The notes under the pieces: model-generated
Database searches by the model: none
Told to the model about the DNA's origin: nothing
What the model saw: only the letters and a program-made list of their open reading frames with translations
Translations under genes and position numbers: made by a program
NCBI GenBank assembly: GCA_944322805.1
Contig: CALUQC010000054.1
Coordinates: forward strand, 1-36,785
Reading direction: 5' to 3'
Length of the DNA: 36,785 nucleotides
Source: an uncultured Bacteroidales bacterium
Lineage (GTDB): Bacteria > Bacteroidota > Bacteroidia > Bacteroidales > UBA932
Shown here: positions 35,105 through 36,785 of the stretch, piece by piece
Position numbering within the stretch: the stretch's first letter is position 1
Layout: each line of letters opens with the position of its first letter

Positions 35105-35431
35105 CTACGAAATATTGCCGTTCTTCGGTCCGAAACCTCCCATCGGGAATGTCTTCGGCTTGCTGTCCTGTCCGAATGTTATCGGGCCGAATTGTGCCTC
35201 GTATTTGTTTACATTGTCCTGAAGTGCCAGAAGCAGTTTCTTGGCATTTTCAGGATTCATGATGATACGGCTCGATACTTCCGGCTTGGGAAATCCGGGA
35301 AGCATTGAGGCGAAATCCACCACGAATTCGGACTGCGAGTGCGTGATGACCGCCAGATTCGAATAGTGGCCTTTCGCCACGTCCGGTTTTATCTCGATGC
35401 TCAGAGAATTGTTCTTGTTCTGTTCTTCCAT
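35105..35431 (-). CDS. DUF3467-like protein
   Basis: A 108-residue protein when started at MEEQNKNNSL; the longer ORF overlaps the upstream lipoprotein gene end and carries an unlikely basic leader. It contains HYSNLAVITHSQSEFVVDFA, then RIIMNPENAKKLLLALQDNVNKYE, which together match the small bacterial DUF3467 family as I know it. The C-terminus is Gly/Pro/Phe-rich. Function is unknown. It is located between a lipoprotein gene (46-nt gap) and the kdsC-like gene (3-nt gap). Confidence 0.85.
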   Translation of the reverse strand: MEEQNKNNSLSIEIKPDVAKGHYSNLAVITHSQSEFVVDFASMLPGFPKPEVSSRIIMNPENAKKLLLALQDNVNKYEAQFGPITFGQDSKPKTFPMGGFGPKNGNIS

Positions 35432-35477
35432 CTTGTAAATATTTTTGAATGACAAAAATCCGTTTTTCGACTGAATT

Positions 35478-35894
35478 TCAAATCGTCTCCCCTTCCGGAG
35501 CCGTGGCTGCCTCCCCGTTTTCCGGAGCGTCGTTTTCATCCGTCAACCCGTCGATGAAGCCTTCGATTTTGTCTGGAATATTTTCCAGGACCTTTTTGGC
35601 TTTCTCTATGAAATTGTCAGTGGAACTGCGCGTTATGATACCCCAATATTCGCCTATGGCCTTTTCGACAGCCTTTTTCTGTTCTTCCGTCAGTTTGTCC
35701 GCCTGCTCCCTGTATTTTTCAGTCAGGGCATTGAATTCCTCTTCCGCTTTTGCCCAGTCCTCTTCCGTAAAAGTATCCATTTCCCGCTCCGTATTGTCTA
35801 TGAAGTCCTGGAAGTCGGAAATCAGCCTGTCCGCAGATGCCGTACAGCCGCATGCCATAATCGACACAGCCATGAATATTAAAACCTTTTTCAT
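35478..35894 (-). CDS. Small lipoprotein, Glu/Lys-rich helical
   Basis: A 138-residue lipoprotein when started at MKKVLIFMAVS, giving a normal signal peptide with lipobox ACGC (Cys17). The upstream Met at 35948 would add 18 residues before the signal and overlap the HD gene. The mature part is charged and helical (DFIDNTEREMDTFTEEDWAK and following), ending in an acidic tail. It is reminiscent of the DUF6565-type lipoproteins of Bacteroidales, a tentative match. Function unknown, periplasmic or outer-membrane location. It follows the HD gene by 28 nt. Confidence 0.8.
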   Translation of the reverse strand: MKKVLIFMAVSIMACGCTASADRLISDFQDFIDNTEREMDTFTEEDWAKAEEEFNALTEKYREQADKLTEEQKKAVEKAIGEYWGIITRSSTDNFIEKAKKVLENIPDKIEGFIDGLTDENDAPENGEAATAPEGETI

Positions 35895-35922
35895 CTTGTA
35901 ATCCCTGAAACAATCTACAAAT

Positions 35923-36570
35923 CTACCTCTTTTTCGGATAAGTTGCAATTTCCGTATCCTTTGTCAGATGCCCTTTTTCGAGCTGGGGCGATATGAAATT
36001 GGCTATGGCGAAGTTCCAGAGGGCGGACGAGCCTTCGGCCGTGCGGCTGTTCCGTTTCAGGACTTCGGACAGTTTCCGTCCTCCTTCCCGCCAGGCGCGA
36101 CCGTCCGTGGCCGCCTGGAGCATCATCGGCTGGAAGTTGTCCAACGTGTGTGCAAAATGAGCTTCCGGGGTTTCGTCTGCCTCGAATTCATCCCACAGAT
36201 GCCTGATTTTCGCGGCGAGATCTTCCGGAAGTTGCGTAAAAAGTCTGTCGGCGGCGGCATTCTCCCTCTCTTTCTGCGTTTTCAGACCGTCCTGATCGTA
36301 GGCAAATGTATCTCCGGCATAGATTTCGACCAAATCGTGAATCAGAACTATGCTTATCACTTTCAGCAAATCCACGTCTTCGTTTGCATATTCATGCAGG
36401 AGCAATGCCATTATTGCCAGATGCCATGCATGCTCGGCGTCGTTCTCAAGCCTTTCCCCATCAGTGAGATAGGTCCGCCTGCTGATGAATTTCTCCCTGT
36501 CGGCCAGTCGGCAGAAGTCCACTATCCGCGACAACCGTTCTCCGGAAACGTTTTTTCCCTCTTTAATCAT
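35923..36570 (-). CDS. HD-domain hydrolase, YfbR/HDDC2-like
   Basis: A 215-residue HD-superfamily phosphohydrolase. Metal ligands are visible as His47 in NDAEHAWHL, His78-Asp79 in IVLIHDLVEIYAGD, and a later Asp in HTLDNFQPM. The pattern AEHAWH..HDLVE..AGD is characteristic of the YfbR/HDDC2 group, which are 5'-deoxynucleotidases; the exact substrate here is inferred from family only. Its start codon overlaps the stop of the upstream MFS gene by 4 nt (ATGA), indicating translational coupling. Confidence 0.88.
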   Translation of the reverse strand: MIKEGKNVSGERLSRIVDFCRLADREKFISRRTYLTDGERLENDAEHAWHLAIMALLLHEYANEDVDLLKVISIVLIHDLVEIYAGDTFAYDQDGLKTQKERENAAADRLFTQLPEDLAAKIRHLWDEFEADETPEAHFAHTLDNFQPMMLQAATDGRAWREGGRKLSEVLKRNSRTAEGSSALWNFAIANFISPQLEKGHLTKDTEIATYPKKR

Positions 36571-36785
36571 AATGACTTCGTTAATTTAATCCTTGTATTG
36601 CGGATGTCGGGCAGGAAGACCGCCACGACTCCGAGCAGCGGCAGCAATGCGCTTACATTGAATATGAAAGCAATGCTCGTGAGGTCTGCAAGCCATCCGA
36701 AAAACGCCGACCCTATACCGCCGAGGCCGAACATCAGTCCGAAAAATACTCCCGACACCATGCCTACCTTGTCGGGTTTCAGGTC
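36567..36785 (-). CDS. MFS transporter, C-terminal part (5' end outside window)
   Basis: The frame is open to the window edge, giving the last 72 residues of a membrane protein. About two hydrophobic helices are visible (VSGVFFGLMFGLGGIGSAFF and IAFIFNVSALLPLLGVVAVF), with the loop GWLADLTS between them, then a short basic tail. This looks like the last two helices of a 12-helix MFS permease of the Fsr or sugar-transporter kind. Substrate unknown. Its stop overlaps the start of the HD gene by 4 nt. Confidence 0.75.
   Translation of the reverse strand, partial: DLKPDKVGMVSGVFFGLMFGLGGIGSAFFGWLADLTSIAFIFNVSALLPLLGVVAVFLPDIRNTRIKLTKSL

Noticed and set aside
34496-35308. 270-residue plus-strand open frame
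   Set aside because: Antisense to maf, the kdsC-like gene and the DUF3467 gene, all clearly coding on the other strand.
1-36785. tRNA or rRNA genes, CRISPR arrays, insertion sequences, integrases or prophage
   Set aside because: No cloverleaf-like sequence, regular repeat-spacer array, transposase or recombinase was seen on either strand.

Overview
The window is a piece of a Bacteroidota chromosome, most likely order Bacteroidales. The evidence is a SusC/SusD pair, fimbrillin-like and FISUMP-type lipoproteins, a DUF5723-type outer-membrane protein, a PlsC-like acyltransferase, and several candidate promoters of the Bacteroidota type (TAnnTTTG at -7) with almost no Shine-Dalgarno sequences. 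I cannot assign genus or species.

Layout. (1) 1-2120: the 3' end of an unrecognised surface-type protein gene and a DUF5723-like barrel protein, closed by a strong hairpin terminator, then one copy of a REP-like sequence. (2) 2121-3136: two small minus-strand membrane or exported proteins without recognisable function. (3) 3162-20973: a sialic acid (Neu5Ac) utilisation locus. A ROK-family regulator on the minus strand diverges, across a 332-nt AT-rich control region, from a tight nine-gene plus-strand operon: N-acetylneuraminate lyase (nanA), a fimbrillin/FISUMP lipoprotein, AGE-family ManNAc 2-epimerase (nanE-type), a lipoprotein GH33 sialidase, SusC-like (NanO-type) and SusD-like (NanU-type) outer-membrane import proteins, a GH33 sialidase fused to a kelch-type sialic acid mutarotase, an MFS transporter (NanT-type), and a bimodular sialate O-acetylesterase (NanS-type). 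(4) 20974-24129: a long inverted repeat between convergent genes, an acyltransferase, queA, and a 519-nt AT-rich non-coding region with several inverted repeats. (5) 24130-27015: XRE regulator, pyrD and cinA, ending in an intrinsic terminator embedded in the next, convergent gene. (6) 26978-36785: a minus-strand housekeeping stretch (from its 5' side: MFS fragment, HD hydrolase, small lipoprotein, DUF3467 protein, KdsC-type phosphatase, Maf, valS, thioesterase, ABC-F ATPase, RlmB, dipeptidase).

How the nan genes work together (inference from family knowledge). NanS removes O-acetyl groups from sialic acids, the two sialidases release sialic acid from host glycans, NanO/NanU take it across the outer membrane, the mutarotase domain interconverts anomers in the periplasm, and NanT carries it across the inner membrane. 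NanA then splits it to ManNAc and pyruvate, and the AGE epimerase converts ManNAc to GlcNAc. No separate amino-sugar kinase, deacetylase or deaminase is encoded in the window, so the last steps must be encoded elsewhere. The most unusual features are the sialidase-mutarotase fusion and the large lipoprotein placed second in the operon.
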